From an uncultured Brevundimonas sp. (GTDB lineage: Bacteria > Pseudomonadota > Alphaproteobacteria > Caulobacterales > Caulobacteraceae): a stretch of DNA of 64,000 nt. The notes below the pieces were generated by a model, which was not told the DNA's origin, did not search any database, and was given only the letters and a program-made list of their open reading frames with translations. Below are positions 35,373 through 45,234 of this stretch, one piece after another. The stretch covers positions 1-64,000 of the forward strand of contig NZ_CALMFB010000049.1 of NCBI RefSeq assembly GCF_937863155.1. The letters are read 5' to 3'. A program made the position numbers and the translations under genes. Every line of letters starts with the position of its first letter. The stretch's first letter is position 1.

Positions 35373-36458
35373 TCAGGCGGCGGCGCGACGGCGCAGGCGG
35401 GCGATGCGGCGCAGGCGGCGCCAGAATTTGCCGCTTTCCGGTTCGGGATAGGGCTGGAGGTTCTCGACGAACTGTTCGGCCGAGGCGCGCCAGCTGAACT
35501 TCTCGGCATAGGCGCGCACGGCGCCCCGGTCGCACTCCAGCGCCTTCAGGCAGGCGGTCCTCAGGTCGTCGTCTATGGCCCCGGCGTCCGACCCCGGAAT
35601 GATGTCGATCGGCCCGTGCGCCGGATAGGCGGCGACCGGCGTTCCGGTGGCCATGGCCTCCAGGATCACCAGGCCGAAGGTGTCGGTCCAGCTGGGGAAG
35701 ACGAAGACGTCGGCGTCGCGGAAACACCGGGCCAGTTCTTCGCCGAACCGGGCGCCCAGGAATTTCGCCTCCGGGTATTTGGCCTGAAGCTCCGCGCGCG
35801 CCGGGCCGTCGCCGACCACGATCTTAGTGCCCGGCAGGTCGGTCTCCAGAAAGGCTTCGATGTTCTTTTCGACCGCCACCCGGCCGACGTTCAGCCAGAA
35901 GGGCCGGGGCCAGTCCTTTCCCCCCATCTCGTCATAGATGCGCGGCAGCTCGGGATTGAACTGTTCGGTGTCCACGCCGCGCGACCAGGGCGAGACGTTG
36001 CGGAAGCCGTGCTCAACCAGTTCGTCCCGCAGCGTCGGGGTGGCGACCATCAGCCGGCCCGACGGCTTGTGGAACCACTTCATATAGGCGTAGCCGACCC
36101 CCACCGGGATCGGGAACCGGGCCGAGACATATTCCGGGAATTTGGTGTGGTAGCTGGTGGTGAACGGCAGCTTCCATTCCACGCAGATGCGCCGGGTGGC
36201 GATGCCGATCGGGCCTTCGGTGGCGATATGCACCGCCTCGGGCGCAAAGGCCCGCAGCCGTTCGCGAATCTCTTCTTCGGCGCCCAGGGCCAGGCGGATC
36301 TCGGGATAGGTCGGGCAGGGAATGGTCTTGAACTGGCTGGGTTCGACGACCTCGACCTCATGGCCCATGGCGCGGCATTCCGCGATGGTGCGGGTCAGGG
36401 TGCGGACGACGCCATTGACCTGGGGCTCCCAGGCGTCGGTGGCCAGGACGATACGCAT
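35373..36458 (-). CDS. GT4-type glycosyltransferase
   Basis: 361 residues from the ATG at 36458; the open frame continues upstream across putA but that part is antisense noise. GT-B fold: MRIVLATDAWEPQVNGVVRTL, SYHTKFPEYVSARFP, SRGVDTEQFNP, the donor-site FLNVGRVAVEKNIEAFL-like strand, and GTDTFGLVILEAMATGTPVA-like C-terminal motif. Closest in style to GDP-mannose-dependent mannosyltransferases of glycolipid synthesis (MgtA/PimB-like), but the sugar cannot be read from sequence. Convergent with the hot-dog gene. Confidence 0.88.
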   Translation of the reverse strand: MRIVLATDAWEPQVNGVVRTLTRTIAECRAMGHEVEVVEPSQFKTIPCPTYPEIRLALGAEEEIRERLRAFAPEAVHIATEGPIGIATRRICVEWKLPFTTSYHTKFPEYVSARFPIPVGVGYAYMKWFHKPSGRLMVATPTLRDELVEHGFRNVSPWSRGVDTEQFNPELPRIYDEMGGKDWPRPFWLNVGRVAVEKNIEAFLETDLPGTKIVVGDGPARAELQAKYPEAKFLGARFGEELARCFRDADVFVFPSWTDTFGLVILEAMATGTPVAAYPAHGPIDIIPGSDAGAIDDDLRTACLKALECDRGAVRAYAEKFSWRASAEQFVENLQPYPEPESGKFWRRLRRIARLRRRAAA

Positions 36459-36575
36459 GTGGGCCTGTATCCGGCTCCGTTGTTCGGCAGGATGATCTAG
36501 CGGTTTGCGCGTGCGAAGGCGAGAGCGTGTTGATCCCCCTCCCGTTCCCTCGCGGAAAGGTCTAAGAGCCGCCCC

Positions 36576-39500
36576 ATGATCGCAGCTTCCGCCCCGCCCC
36601 CCGCCCTGTCCCAGGATTGGGACACGCTGGATCACGACAAATTCGCCGACGAGACCGCCGTGGTGCGTGGCCTTCTGGGCCGGGTTCCTCTGGACGGCGC
36701 CGGCCGCCAGGCGGTGCTGAACCAGGCGATCGATCTGGTCCAGCGCGCGCGCGCCAGCGTCAAGAAACAGGGCGTGGTCGAAAGCTTCCTGCAGGAGTTT
36801 TCTCTGGGCACCCGCGAGGGTCTGGCCCTGATGTGTCTGGCCGAGGCCCTGCTGCGCACGCCGGACGAAGACACGCGCGACCGGCTGATCGCCGAGAAGA
36901 TCGGCTCGGCCGACTGGGCCTCGCACCTGGGCCAGTCGGACAGTCTGTTCGTCAACGCCTCGACCTGGGGCCTGATGCTGACGGGCAAGCTGGTGGACGC
37001 CGACGACCAGGCCAAGAGCGACCTGCCCGGCTTTCTGAAGCGCATCGCCGGGCGGCTGGGCGAACCGGTCATCCGCCAGGCGGTGGCCACGGCGGTCAAG
37101 ATCATGGGCGAACAGTTCGTGGTCGGCCGCACCATCCAGGCCGCCCTGAAGCGCGCCGACCGCGAGGGCTGGCTGTGCAGTTTCGACATGCTGGGCGAAG
37201 GCGCCCGCACCGCCCACGACGCCGAACGCTATGAGCACATCTACGCCGAGGCCATCGAGGCGGTGGGCCGCACGGCACAGGGCCAGGGCCCCGAGGCCGG
37301 CCATGGCGTCTCGGTCAAGCTGTCGGCCCTGTCGCCGCGCTATGAGGCGGTGCAGGAAGGCCGGGTCTGGGCCGAGCTTTACCCCCGCACCCGCCGCCTG
37401 GCCCTGATCGCGGCCCGGCACGACATCAACTTCACCATCGACGCCGAGGAAGCCGACCGGCTGGCCCTGTCGCTGAAGTTGCTGGACGCCCTGGCGCACG
37501 ACCCGGAGCTGGGCGACTGGAAGGGGCTGGGCCTGGCGGTTCAGGCCTATCAGAAGCGGGGACCAGAGGTCATCGCCCGCGTCGCCGACCTGGCCCGCAT
37601 CTCGGGCCGCCGCCTGATGGTGCGTCTGGTCAAGGGCGCCTATTGGGACACCGAGATCAAGCGCGCACAGGTCGGCGGGCGCACCGACTATCCGGTCTTC
37701 ACGACCAAGGCGGCGACGGACCTGAACTATCTGGTCTGCGCCCGAGCCATGATCGCGGCGGCGCCGCACCTGTACGCCCAGTTCGCCACCCACAACGCCC
37801 ATTCGCTGGCCGCCGTGCACAAGATGGCGACGGATGCGGGGGTGAAGATCGAGTTCCAGCGCCTGCACGGCATGGGCGAGGCCCTGTACGACGCCGCCAA
37901 GGACGCCTTCGGCCCGGTCACCGTCCGCGCCTATGCCCCCGTCGGCGGGCATGAGGATCTGCTGCCCTACCTCGTCCGCCGCCTGCTGGAGAACGGCGCC
38001 AACTCGTCATTCGTCCATGCCCTGCTGGACGAGCGGGTGCCCGCCGCCGCCGTCGCCGCCGACCCCATTTCGGCCGTCGAGGCCCACCCCGACCGCCACG
38101 CCAAGATCCCCACGCCCAAGGACATCTACATGGACCGCCAGAACTCTTTGGGCCGCGATTATTCGCAACGCGCCGACCGCGAGCGCCACGCCGCCGCCCT
38201 GTCGAAGGTGGATTCCGAGACCCTGACGTCCGGCCCGCTGATCGGCGGCAAGCTGGGCGCCGGGGAAAACCCCCAGCCGGTGCTCAGCCCCTGGGACGGC
38301 CGCCTTCTGGGCCATGTGTCCGAAGCGACCACGGCCGACATCGATGCGGCGCTTGAAGCCGCGCACCGCGCCCAGACCGCCTGGGACCGCAAGGGCGGCG
38401 CCGGTCGCGCGCCCATCCTGCGCGCCATGGCCGACGCCCTGGAAGCGGACATGGACCGTCTGGTCGCCCTGCTGTCGCGCGAGGCGGGCAAGACGCTGAA
38501 CGACGGGGTGGCCGAGGTGCGCGAGGCGGCCGACTTCTGCCGCTACTACGCCATGCTGGCGGAACGTGATTTCGGCGGGCCGAAGACGCTGGAAGGCCCG
38601 GTGGGCGAGATCAACCAGCTGGTGCTGCACGGCCGCGGCGTCTTCGCCTGCATCAGCCCGTGGAACTTCCCCCTGGCCATCTTCACCGGCCAGATCTGCG
38701 CCGCCCTGGCCGCCGGCAACGGGGTGCTGGCCAAGCCGGCCGAGCAGACGCCCCTGATCGCGGCCGAGGCGGTGCGCCTGTTCCACAAGGCGGGGCTGGA
38801 CCCCAACCTGCTGGCCCTGGTTCCGGGGCGCGGCGAAACGGTCGGCGCGGCCCTGACGTCCCATCCGCTGGTCGACGGGGTGGCCTTCACCGGCGGCACC
38901 GACACGGCCACGGCCATCAATCGCGCCCTGGCCGCGCGGCCCGGAGCCATCATCCCCTTCATCGCCGAGACGGGCGGGCTGAATGGGATGTTCGTGGACA
39001 CCACGGCCCTGAAGGAACAGGTGATCGACGACGTCATCCTGTCGGCCTTCGGCTCGGCGGGTCAGCGCTGTTCGGCCCTGCGTCTGCTGTATGTGCCGCA
39101 TGATGCGGCCGACGCCCTGATCGAGGGGCTGAAGGGCGCCCTGGCGGCCCAGGTCATGGGCGATCCGGCCGAACCGACGACCGACATCGGCCCGGTCATC
39201 GACGCCGACGCCAAGGCCATGCTGGAGGCGCATCTGAAACGTCTGGAAGGCGACGCCAGGATCATCGCGCGCGCCGAACCGCCCGCCGGTGCGGACACCG
39301 GCCACGTCTTCGCCCCCACGATCGCCGAGGTGCCGACGCCCGACTATCTGGAGCGCGAGGTGTTCGGCCCGATCCTGCACATCTGCCGCTATCACCCCAA
39401 GGATCTGAAGACCGTGGCCGGCAAGCTGGCGGCGCGCGGTTACGGCCTGACCCTGGGGGTTCACAGCCGCATCGAGGCCTTCGCCGAAGAGGTGGCGCGC

Positions 39501-39701
39501 CTGGTCCCGGCGGGCAATGTCTATATCAACCGCTCGATCATCGGCGCGGTGGTGGGCGTCCAGCCCTTCGGCGGCGAGGGCCTGTCCGGCACCGGCCCCA
39601 AGGCGGGCGGCCCCTACAGCCTGATCCGCTATGCGGCGGAAAAGGCCATCAGCAACAACATCTCGGCCCAGGGCGGCGACCCGGCGCTGCTGAACCTGTA
39701 G
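36576..39701 (+). CDS. putA: Bifunctional proline dehydrogenase / glutamate-semialdehyde dehydrogenase PutA
   Basis: 1041 residues, the short PutA type without the N-terminal ribbon-helix-helix DNA-binding domain. An N-terminal helical part, then the FAD-dependent proline dehydrogenase barrel (about 150-480; SVKLSALSPRYEAVQ, FTIDAEEADRL, LMVRLVKGAYWD, EFQRLHGMGEALY), then the aldehyde dehydrogenase (about 540-1030; CISPWNFPLAIFTGQ, FIAETGGLNGM with catalytic Glu, GSAGQRCSALR with catalytic Cys). Oxidises proline to glutamate. Single gene. The upstream strand belongs to the divergent glycosyltransferase. Confidence 0.97.
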   Translation: MIAASAPPPALSQDWDTLDHDKFADETAVVRGLLGRVPLDGAGRQAVLNQAIDLVQRARASVKKQGVVESFLQEFSLGTREGLALMCLAEALLRTPDEDTRDRLIAEKIGSADWASHLGQSDSLFVNASTWGLMLTGKLVDADDQAKSDLPGFLKRIAGRLGEPVIRQAVATAVKIMGEQFVVGRTIQAALKRADREGWLCSFDMLGEGARTAHDAERYEHIYAEAIEAVGRTAQGQGPEAGHGVSVKLSALSPRYEAVQEGRVWAELYPRTRRLALIAARHDINFTIDAEEADRLALSLKLLDALAHDPELGDWKGLGLAVQAYQKRGPEVIARVADLARISGRRLMVRLVKGAYWDTEIKRAQVGGRTDYPVFTTKAATDLNYLVCARAMIAAAPHLYAQFATHNAHSLAAVHKMATDAGVKIEFQRLHGMGEALYDAAKDAFGPVTVRAYAPVGGHEDLLPYLVRRLLENGANSSFVHALLDERVPAAAVAADPISAVEAHPDRHAKIPTPKDIYMDRQNSLGRDYSQRADRERHAAALSKVDSETLTSGPLIGGKLGAGENPQPVLSPWDGRLLGHVSEATTADIDAALEAAHRAQTAWDRKGGAGRAPILRAMADALEADMDRLVALLSREAGKTLNDGVAEVREAADFCRYYAMLAERDFGGPKTLEGPVGEINQLVLHGRGVFACISPWNFPLAIFTGQICAALAAGNGVLAKPAEQTPLIAAEAVRLFHKAGLDPNLLALVPGRGETVGAALTSHPLVDGVAFTGGTDTATAINRALAARPGAIIPFIAETGGLNGMFVDTTALKEQVIDDVILSAFGSAGQRCSALRLLYVPHDAADALIEGLKGALAAQVMGDPAEPTTDIGPVIDADAKAMLEAHLKRLEGDARIIARAEPPAGADTGHVFAPTIAEVPTPDYLEREVFGPILHICRYHPKDLKTVAGKLAARGYGLTLGVHSRIEAFAEEVARLVPAGNVYINRSIIGAVVGVQPFGGEGLSGTGPKAGGPYSLIRYAAEKAISNNISAQGGDPALLNL

Positions 39702-39720
39702 GGCGTATCGGGCGGCCGCC

Positions 39721-40896
39721 GTGATCGACCTGTATCGCAGCGACAATGTCGTGGTCCGGCAAGTCCCGGCCCAGGACGTCAGCCGCTGGGTCGTGACCTT
39801 CGACAACTATGGGCTGGGGCCGGGGTTCGACCGGCCCGGCTTTGGCCAGGACTTCCTGGCCCGATCCGGCGTCTCGGCCATCCATGTGCTGGGGCGTGGC
39901 GACGACTGGTATCAATATCCCGACATGGCCCAGGCCCTGGCCGCGGTGCGTGGGGCGGTCGCGGGCGCCGAACGGGTGATGACCTATGGCTCCAGCATGG
40001 GGGCCTATGCGGCGATCCGCTTCGCCGACGCCGTGGGCGCACACGCGGCCCTGGCCATTTCGCCCCAATATTCCATCGACCCGCGCCGCGCGCCGTTCGA
40101 GATCCGCTGGACCGCCGACGCCCTGCGGATCGACTTCCAGCCAGAGATCGAGGACCGGCTGGCCTGCGCCATCCGGCCGCTGATCGTCTATGATTCCGCT
40201 GGGGATGACCAACGCCATGTCGCCCTGATCACCGCCGAGATCGCTGCGGACCTAATTGGGGTGGGCCACATCCATCATCCGGCCACGACCTTCCTGCTGG
40301 AGGCCGGCATGCTGGCGCCGCTGGTGATGGGCCTGCTGGCCGGGCCGGTGGACGCCGCCGCCCTGACGGCGCGCGCGCGTCGGGCGCGGCGCGACAGCGT
40401 GGCCTGCCTGACCCTGATGGCTGAGCGCCAGCCGCCGCATCGCCCCCGGCTGGCCCTGGCCCTGGCGCGGCGGGCGGTCGAAATTCAGCCCGACCAGCCC
40501 ATGGCCCTGTCGGGCCTGGCGCAGCAACTGACCCGCGCCGGCGACCATGAAGCGGCCCTGGCGCTGCATGACCGCGCAACCCGTCTCAGCGGCCGGGGGA
40601 TCAGCTATCTGGCGCCCTATTCGCAAGCGCTTGCGGCAGCGGGGCGGCTGGAGGACGCCGAAGCCCTGGCCGTGGAGGCGGTCGAGCAATACCCCTCCGC
40701 GCCGCACCTGCACTATTGGCTGGCTACGATCCGCCTGCGCGCCGGCCGCACGCCAGACGCCATCCCGGCCCTGGAACGCGCCGTCGCCCTGGAGCCGGAC
40801 AACGCTCGGTACCGGCGCACCCTGGCCGAGCAACAAGCCCCCGGTGGTCGCTTCGCGCGACGGCTCTTCCGCTGGCTGAAACGCCGCCTGGCCTGA
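39721..40896 (+). CDS. Alpha/beta-hydrolase-like protein with TPR tail
   Basis: 391 residues from a GTG at 39721. N-terminal about 210 residues look like an alpha/beta-hydrolase: a nucleophile elbow G-S-S-M-G in VMTYGSSMGAYAAIRFA, preceded by strand SAIHVLGRGDDWYQY, and a late His in VGHIHHPATTF. From about 245 there are TPR-like helical pairs (ALALARRAVEIQPDQPMALS, AALALHDRATRLSGRG, DAIPALERAVALEPDNARYR) and a basic amphipathic end (RRLFRWLKRRLA). Convergent with the FkbM methyltransferase; both may act in cell-surface glycan synthesis. Function unassigned. Confidence 0.75.
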   Translation: MIDLYRSDNVVVRQVPAQDVSRWVVTFDNYGLGPGFDRPGFGQDFLARSGVSAIHVLGRGDDWYQYPDMAQALAAVRGAVAGAERVMTYGSSMGAYAAIRFADAVGAHAALAISPQYSIDPRRAPFEIRWTADALRIDFQPEIEDRLACAIRPLIVYDSAGDDQRHVALITAEIAADLIGVGHIHHPATTFLLEAGMLAPLVMGLLAGPVDAAALTARARRARRDSVACLTLMAERQPPHRPRLALALARRAVEIQPDQPMALSGLAQQLTRAGDHEAALALHDRATRLSGRGISYLAPYSQALAAAGRLEDAEALAVEAVEQYPSAPHLHYWLATIRLRAGRTPDAIPALERAVALEPDNARYRRTLAEQQAPGGRFARRLFRWLKRRLA

Positions 40897-40912
40897 CCAA
40901 CCCGAAGATATC

Positions 40913-41794
40913 TCAAGCCTTGGGCGGGGTCAGGTCGCGCCGCGACATCACGACGTCGCACAGGTCCAGTCCCGCCATGTCGGCGGGTGCAACCGGCTGC
41001 AGGCTGGAATCGAAACCCATGCGCCAGAAACCGAAACCCATGTCCGACAACCAGTCGACAAACTCCGAAACCGAGGTGCGCGACCCCATTTGCTCCACGC
41101 TCCATTCCAGACACAGGACAATGTCGCGATTGGCCTTCAGAATCGCCTCGGCGCCCCGCAAAATGAACGGCTCCGACCCTTCGGCGTCGATACGGATCAT
41201 GTCGATGGGTCCGCTCACCGTGTCATCGAGACGGACGGCCGGAACTTTCAGAACCACCCCGTCCTCGTACGGCTGTCCCTCCCAGTAGGTGACAAAACCG
41301 CCGCCAGAGTTGCGTCGAGACACCACAAAGCTGATCTCTCCCGGCTCGTTCAGGGCGGCCTGAGGAATGACTCGACTGCGCGCTGCGAAGCCGTTGAAGG
41401 CCAAGGATTTCTGCGTCAGGGCAGCAATACGGGGATTGGCCTCGAACGAGGTCAGGAAGCCCCCGGGGCCGACCTTCTGAGCCATGGCCACGGCGTAGTA
41501 GCCCAGGTTGGCGCCGACTTCGATCACGCGGTCGCCCGACTTCAGCAGGCCCAGGACACAGGCATGCACCCAGCTTTCCCAATGGCCGTCGGCGATGATC
41601 CGGGCGCTCATGTGATCGTCCTGCGGATCGACGTACAGGAACAGGCCGTTGTCCAGCTTCACCAGCGCCTGGTCCGGCCCAAGGTAGAAGTACCGATCCC
41701 GCGCAATGGGTGTCCCACCTGTCGTCGCCACAGGCTGCGGCCGGGTTCCCGTCAGCCTGCGGAAGGCGCGGGCCAGCGTCTTGCGAACGGTCAT
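40913..41794 (-). CDS. FkbM-family methyltransferase
   Basis: 293 residues. Motif I GDRVIEVGANLGYYAVAMAQKVG, acidic strand LTSFEANPRIAAL, and IDMIRIDAEGSEPFILRGAEAIL, the FkbM hallmark. These enzymes O-methylate sugars or polyketides. The first 40 residues are an extension of unknown use. Neighbour context offers no firm substrate; a surface polysaccharide is the usual inference. Confidence 0.9.
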   Translation of the reverse strand: MTVRKTLARAFRRLTGTRPQPVATTGGTPIARDRYFYLGPDQALVKLDNGLFLYVDPQDDHMSARIIADGHWESWVHACVLGLLKSGDRVIEVGANLGYYAVAMAQKVGPGGFLTSFEANPRIAALTQKSLAFNGFAARSRVIPQAALNEPGEISFVVSRRNSGGGFVTYWEGQPYEDGVVLKVPAVRLDDTVSGPIDMIRIDAEGSEPFILRGAEAILKANRDIVLCLEWSVEQMGSRTSVSEFVDWLSDMGFGFWRMGFDSSLQPVAPADMAGLDLCDVVMSRRDLTPPKA

Positions 41795-41870
41795 GACACG
41801 ATCTCGTAAAGGGGGCGGCTGGGGGAGGCGGCCGGTCTAGCAGGCGGGTGCGGTCAGGCCAATGCCGCGC

Positions 41871-42788
41871 CTAGCCCCTCGGCCATCCGCCTGCGCGGCT
41901 GAGGGCGCTGGGGGCCGGGCGGCCGATCTTGTCGCCGATCCAGCGGGCGGTTTCGATCAGGGCGTCCAGGTCATAGCCGGTCTGAAACCCCGCGCGCTCC
42001 AGCATATAGACCAGATCCTCGGTGGCGATGTTGCCCGTGGCGCCCGGCGCGAACGGACAGCCGCCGATGCCGCCGACCGAGGCGTCCAACACCGTCACCC
42101 CCGCCTCGATCCCCGCATAGGCGTTGGCCAGGCCGGTGTTGCGGGTGTCGTGGAAATGCAGGCGCAGGCTTGCGTCCGGCGCCGCCGCCTTCGCCGCCCG
42201 GACCTTTTGCGTCACCGCCCAGGGGTCGCCGGCGCCGATGGTGTCGGCCAGGGCGATTTCCTGCACCCCCAGTTCGGCGATGCGGCCGACCAGATCGGCG
42301 ACCTGATCCACCCCCACCTCGCCGTCGAACGGACAGCCCCAGACGCAGGACAGGGTGGCCGACAGTTGCGGCGCCCCGCCCGTCTCGGCGCCCGCATTGG
42401 CGCGCCCGGCGACGATGTCGGCCAGCATCTGCACCTGCTGATCGACGCTCAGGCCCTGGTTCTTCAGGCCGAAGCCGTCGGTGGCGCTCATGGCCACATT
42501 GACCTCGTCCACCGCCGTGCCCAGGGCGCGGTCGTACCCCTTGCCGTTCAGGACCAGGCCGATGCGGCTGCGCCCCTGTTCCGGCGCCAGGTCGGCCATC
42601 ACCGCTTCGGCGCCAGCCATCTGGGGCACATATTTGGGATGGACGAAGCTGACCGCCTCGATCCGGCGGGCGCCCGCGGCCTGCAGCCGGCGCACGAAAT
42701 CGACGCGGACGGCGGGGTCCAGCACCGCCTTTTCGTTCTGCAGGCCGTCGCGGGGGCCGACCTCGACGATCTGGATGAAGCGGCTCAT
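41871..42788 (-). CDS. mvaB: Hydroxymethylglutaryl-CoA lyase
   Basis: 305 residues, DRE-TIM barrel. VEVGPRDGLQNEKAVL, EAVSFVHPKYVPQMAG, LRLHFHDTRNTGLANAY and the active-site loop SVGGIGGCPFAPGATGN with the catalytic Cys. Cleaves HMG-CoA to acetyl-CoA and acetoacetate, the end of leucine degradation. Overlaps the upstream GT39 gene by 4 bases, an unexpected operon partner. Confidence 0.94.
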   Translation of the reverse strand: MSRFIQIVEVGPRDGLQNEKAVLDPAVRVDFVRRLQAAGARRIEAVSFVHPKYVPQMAGAEAVMADLAPEQGRSRIGLVLNGKGYDRALGTAVDEVNVAMSATDGFGLKNQGLSVDQQVQMLADIVAGRANAGAETGGAPQLSATLSCVWGCPFDGEVGVDQVADLVGRIAELGVQEIALADTIGAGDPWAVTQKVRAAKAAAPDASLRLHFHDTRNTGLANAYAGIEAGVTVLDASVGGIGGCPFAPGATGNIATEDLVYMLERAGFQTGYDLDALIETARWIGDKIGRPAPSALSRAGGWPRG

Positions 42789-44446
42789 CGGGCCGCTCCG
42801 GGCGGCGCATAGACCGTCAGGGCCACATCGTCGCCGGTGGAATAGTTGTGGCCCCGCACCACCCCGACCGACCGACCGGTGACGCCCAGGCCGGCGGCGG
42901 CCTGACGGAAGGCTTCGGCGTCGGCCGCCTCGACGATGGCCGGGCGGCCTTCGGCCAGAGCGCGGGCGGCGCCGGCGGCGTCGGTCAGCTGGGTTCGCGT
43001 GCCGGTCAGAAAGACGAAGCTGGGTTCATGAAAACGGGTGATGGCCACCGGGCCGGGGGTGCGCCCCTGGTCGGGATGCAGCCGCGCCTCGCGCAGGGTC
43101 TTCTCCAGCTGGACCGACACGGCCAGGGGCCGAAGCTGGCGGATGGTTCCGGCCAGGGCCGCATGCGACACCACCCCAAAGGCCAGGGCGATCAGCAGCC
43201 CCGTCACCGCCGCCCGGTTCAGCAGCAGGAAGCCGCCGATCAGCGCCGCCCCCACCGCCGTCAGCATGGTCACCGCCGCCCAGGTCTGGGCCGTCGAGCG
43301 CCCGAACTCGGTCAGGCCGTAAAGCACGATCAGACAGATCAGCCCCGCTGCGAACAGGCCCAAAAGGGCGCCCACGCGCCGCGAGACCGTGCCGATGGGC
43401 CGCGTCAGGGCGGCCGCGGCCAGCAGGGCCAGCGCGCCGAAGGTGGGCAGGGTGTAGTGGATCAGCTTGGTTGGCGTCAGCTCGAACATCAGCCAGGCCG
43501 GAACCAGCCAGCAGATCAGGAACCGCACCGCCGGCTCGGCCCGGCGGCTCCACGCCGTCGACAGGGCGGCCGGCAGCATCAGGGTGGCGGGAAACAGCAG
43601 CAGGGGCGCGGCCAGGATGTAATATCCGGGCGGGGCGCCATGGCTTTCGTGGCCGCCGGCCACCTTGGGCGCCAGATCGCCCATGATCGCCTCGCGCCAG
43701 AAGCCGCCGTCGGTGGCGATGGTCACGGCGATGGCCCACGGCCCGACGATCAGCGCCATCAGCGGCAGGCCCCAGCCCCAGCCCAGGCCGCCCAGCCAGC
43801 GCCATTTGCGGTCCCAGGCCGACAGGGTGATCACCGCCAGGACCACGACCAGCAGGCCGATCGGCCCCTTGATCAGCACCGAGGCGCCCAGGGCGGCCCA
43901 AAACAGGGCCTTGTGCGGTCTTCGCCCCGGCTCTCCGGCGCGGGCGGCCATGTAAAGGCGCGCCAGGGCGGCCATGGCCACGGTCACGGCGGCGCACAGG
44001 GCCGCGTCGGTCTTGGCGATGCCCGCCTCGGTCGACAGCAGGAAACAGGTCCCTAGGATGGCCCCGGCCAGGAAGCCCGCCCGCGTTCCGAACAGGGCCG
44101 CCCCCGCCCAGGCGCAGGCCGCCGCCGCGATCATGGCCGCCAGCAGGGACGGGATGCGATAGGGGGCGATGATCCGGTCCTCGACGCTGGAGGTCGCCGC
44201 CACCGTCGCCGCCTGCAGCCAATAGATTCCCACCGGCTTCTTCCAGCGCGGATCGTCCTGGAAACGGATGTCCACGAAATCGCCGGTCTCCAGCATCTGG
44301 GCCGTGGCCTGGGCGTAGCGGCTTTCGTCGCGGTCCAGCGGCGGCAGCAGCAGCAGGCCCGGCAGGCCCGCGATCAGCGCCAGCAGCGCCGCCATCAGGG
44401 GGCCGCGCCAGCCCTGGATATGCCGGTCAAGGTTCGGTCGGTTCAT
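42785..44446 (-). CDS. GT39/ArnT-like membrane glycosyltransferase
   Basis: 553 residues with about 11-12 hydrophobic helices. LPPLDRDESRYAQATAQML holds the acidic motif of the first periplasmic loop typical of ArnT/PMT enzymes, followed by DDPRWKKPVGIYWLQ. The C-terminal 150 residues are soluble and periplasmic. Such enzymes move a sugar from a polyprenyl phosphate to lipid A, protein or glycan. The divergent GT2 gene 56 bases away could make the polyprenyl-phosphate sugar donor. Confidence 0.9.
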   Translation of the reverse strand: MNRPNLDRHIQGWRGPLMAALLALIAGLPGLLLLPPLDRDESRYAQATAQMLETGDFVDIRFQDDPRWKKPVGIYWLQAATVAATSSVEDRIIAPYRIPSLLAAMIAAAACAWAGAALFGTRAGFLAGAILGTCFLLSTEAGIAKTDAALCAAVTVAMAALARLYMAARAGEPGRRPHKALFWAALGASVLIKGPIGLLVVVLAVITLSAWDRKWRWLGGLGWGWGLPLMALIVGPWAIAVTIATDGGFWREAIMGDLAPKVAGGHESHGAPPGYYILAAPLLLFPATLMLPAALSTAWSRRAEPAVRFLICWLVPAWLMFELTPTKLIHYTLPTFGALALLAAAALTRPIGTVSRRVGALLGLFAAGLICLIVLYGLTEFGRSTAQTWAAVTMLTAVGAALIGGFLLLNRAAVTGLLIALAFGVVSHAALAGTIRQLRPLAVSVQLEKTLREARLHPDQGRTPGPVAITRFHEPSFVFLTGTRTQLTDAAGAARALAEGRPAIVEAADAEAFRQAAAGLGVTGRSVGVVRGHNYSTGDDVALTVYAPPGAAR

Positions 44447-44502
44447 GGCGGCTTTCTATCACGCCGTTTTCGCGGACGTCAGCCGCTGCTAGAGGGAGAC
44501 GC

Positions 44503-45234
44503 ATGACCGCATCCGACACGCCCGACATCTCCGTCGTCGTTCCCGTCCATGACGAGGCCGGGGCCGCCGGCCCCCTGGCGCGCGAAATCGCCGCCGCCTT
44601 TATGGGCCGGTCGTATGAAATGATCTTCGTGGACGATGCGTCCCGGGATACGACCCTGGCCGAATTGCGCGCCCTGATGGCCGAGCTGCCGGCGCTGCGG
44701 GTGCTCAGCCACGCCACCAATGCGGGCCAGAGCCGGGCGGTGCGCACCGGGGTGCTGGCGGCGCGCGGGGCCATTGTGGTGACCCTGGACGGCGATGGCC
44801 AGAACCCGCCGGCCGAGGCGCCGAAGCTGGCCGACGCCCTGATGGCCGCCCCGCCGAATGTGGCCCTGGTGGGCGGTCGGCGCGCCAAGCGCCAGGACAC
44901 GGCCGCCAAACGCTGGGCCTCGCGCTGGGCCAACGGCATCCGCAAACGCCTTTTGAAGGATGACGCCGACGACACCGGCTGCGGGCTGAAGGCGTTCCGG
45001 CGCGACGTCTTTCTGCGCCTGCCCTATTTCGATCACGTCCACCGCTATCTGCCGGCCCTGACGATCCGCGAGGGGTATGAGAACCGCTATCTGGACGTGG
45101 ACCACCGCCACCGCGAGACGGGCCGGTCGAAATACACCAACTGGGGCCGGTTGCGGGCGTCGCTGTCGGACCTGATGGGGGTCATGTGGCTGAAATCCCG
45201 CGCACGGCGGCCGGGGGCCGTGACCGAGTTCTGA
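44503..45234 (+). CDS. GT2 glycosyltransferase, dolichyl-phosphate-mannose-synthase-like
   Basis: 243 residues, GT-A fold without membrane anchor: PDISVVVPVHDEAGAAGPLA, YEMIFVDDASRDTTLAEL, IVVTLDGDGQNPPAEAP (DxD-type), and DTGCGLKAFRRDVFLRLPYFDHVHRYLPAL. Soluble members such as DPM1/ArnC-core transfer a sugar to polyprenyl phosphate at the inner membrane. Divergent from the GT39 gene, and together they look like donor-maker and transferase. Confidence 0.92.
   Translation: MTASDTPDISVVVPVHDEAGAAGPLAREIAAAFMGRSYEMIFVDDASRDTTLAELRALMAELPALRVLSHATNAGQSRAVRTGVLAARGAIVVTLDGDGQNPPAEAPKLADALMAAPPNVALVGGRRAKRQDTAAKRWASRWANGIRKRLLKDDADDTGCGLKAFRRDVFLRLPYFDHVHRYLPALTIREGYENRYLDVDHRHRETGRSKYTNWGRLRASLSDLMGVMWLKSRARRPGAVTEF

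Noticed and set aside
36459-37952. N-terminal 498-codon extension of the minus-strand glycosyltransferase frame
   Set aside because: Antisense to putA and low-complexity; the glycosyltransferase starts naturally with MRIVLATDAW at 36458.
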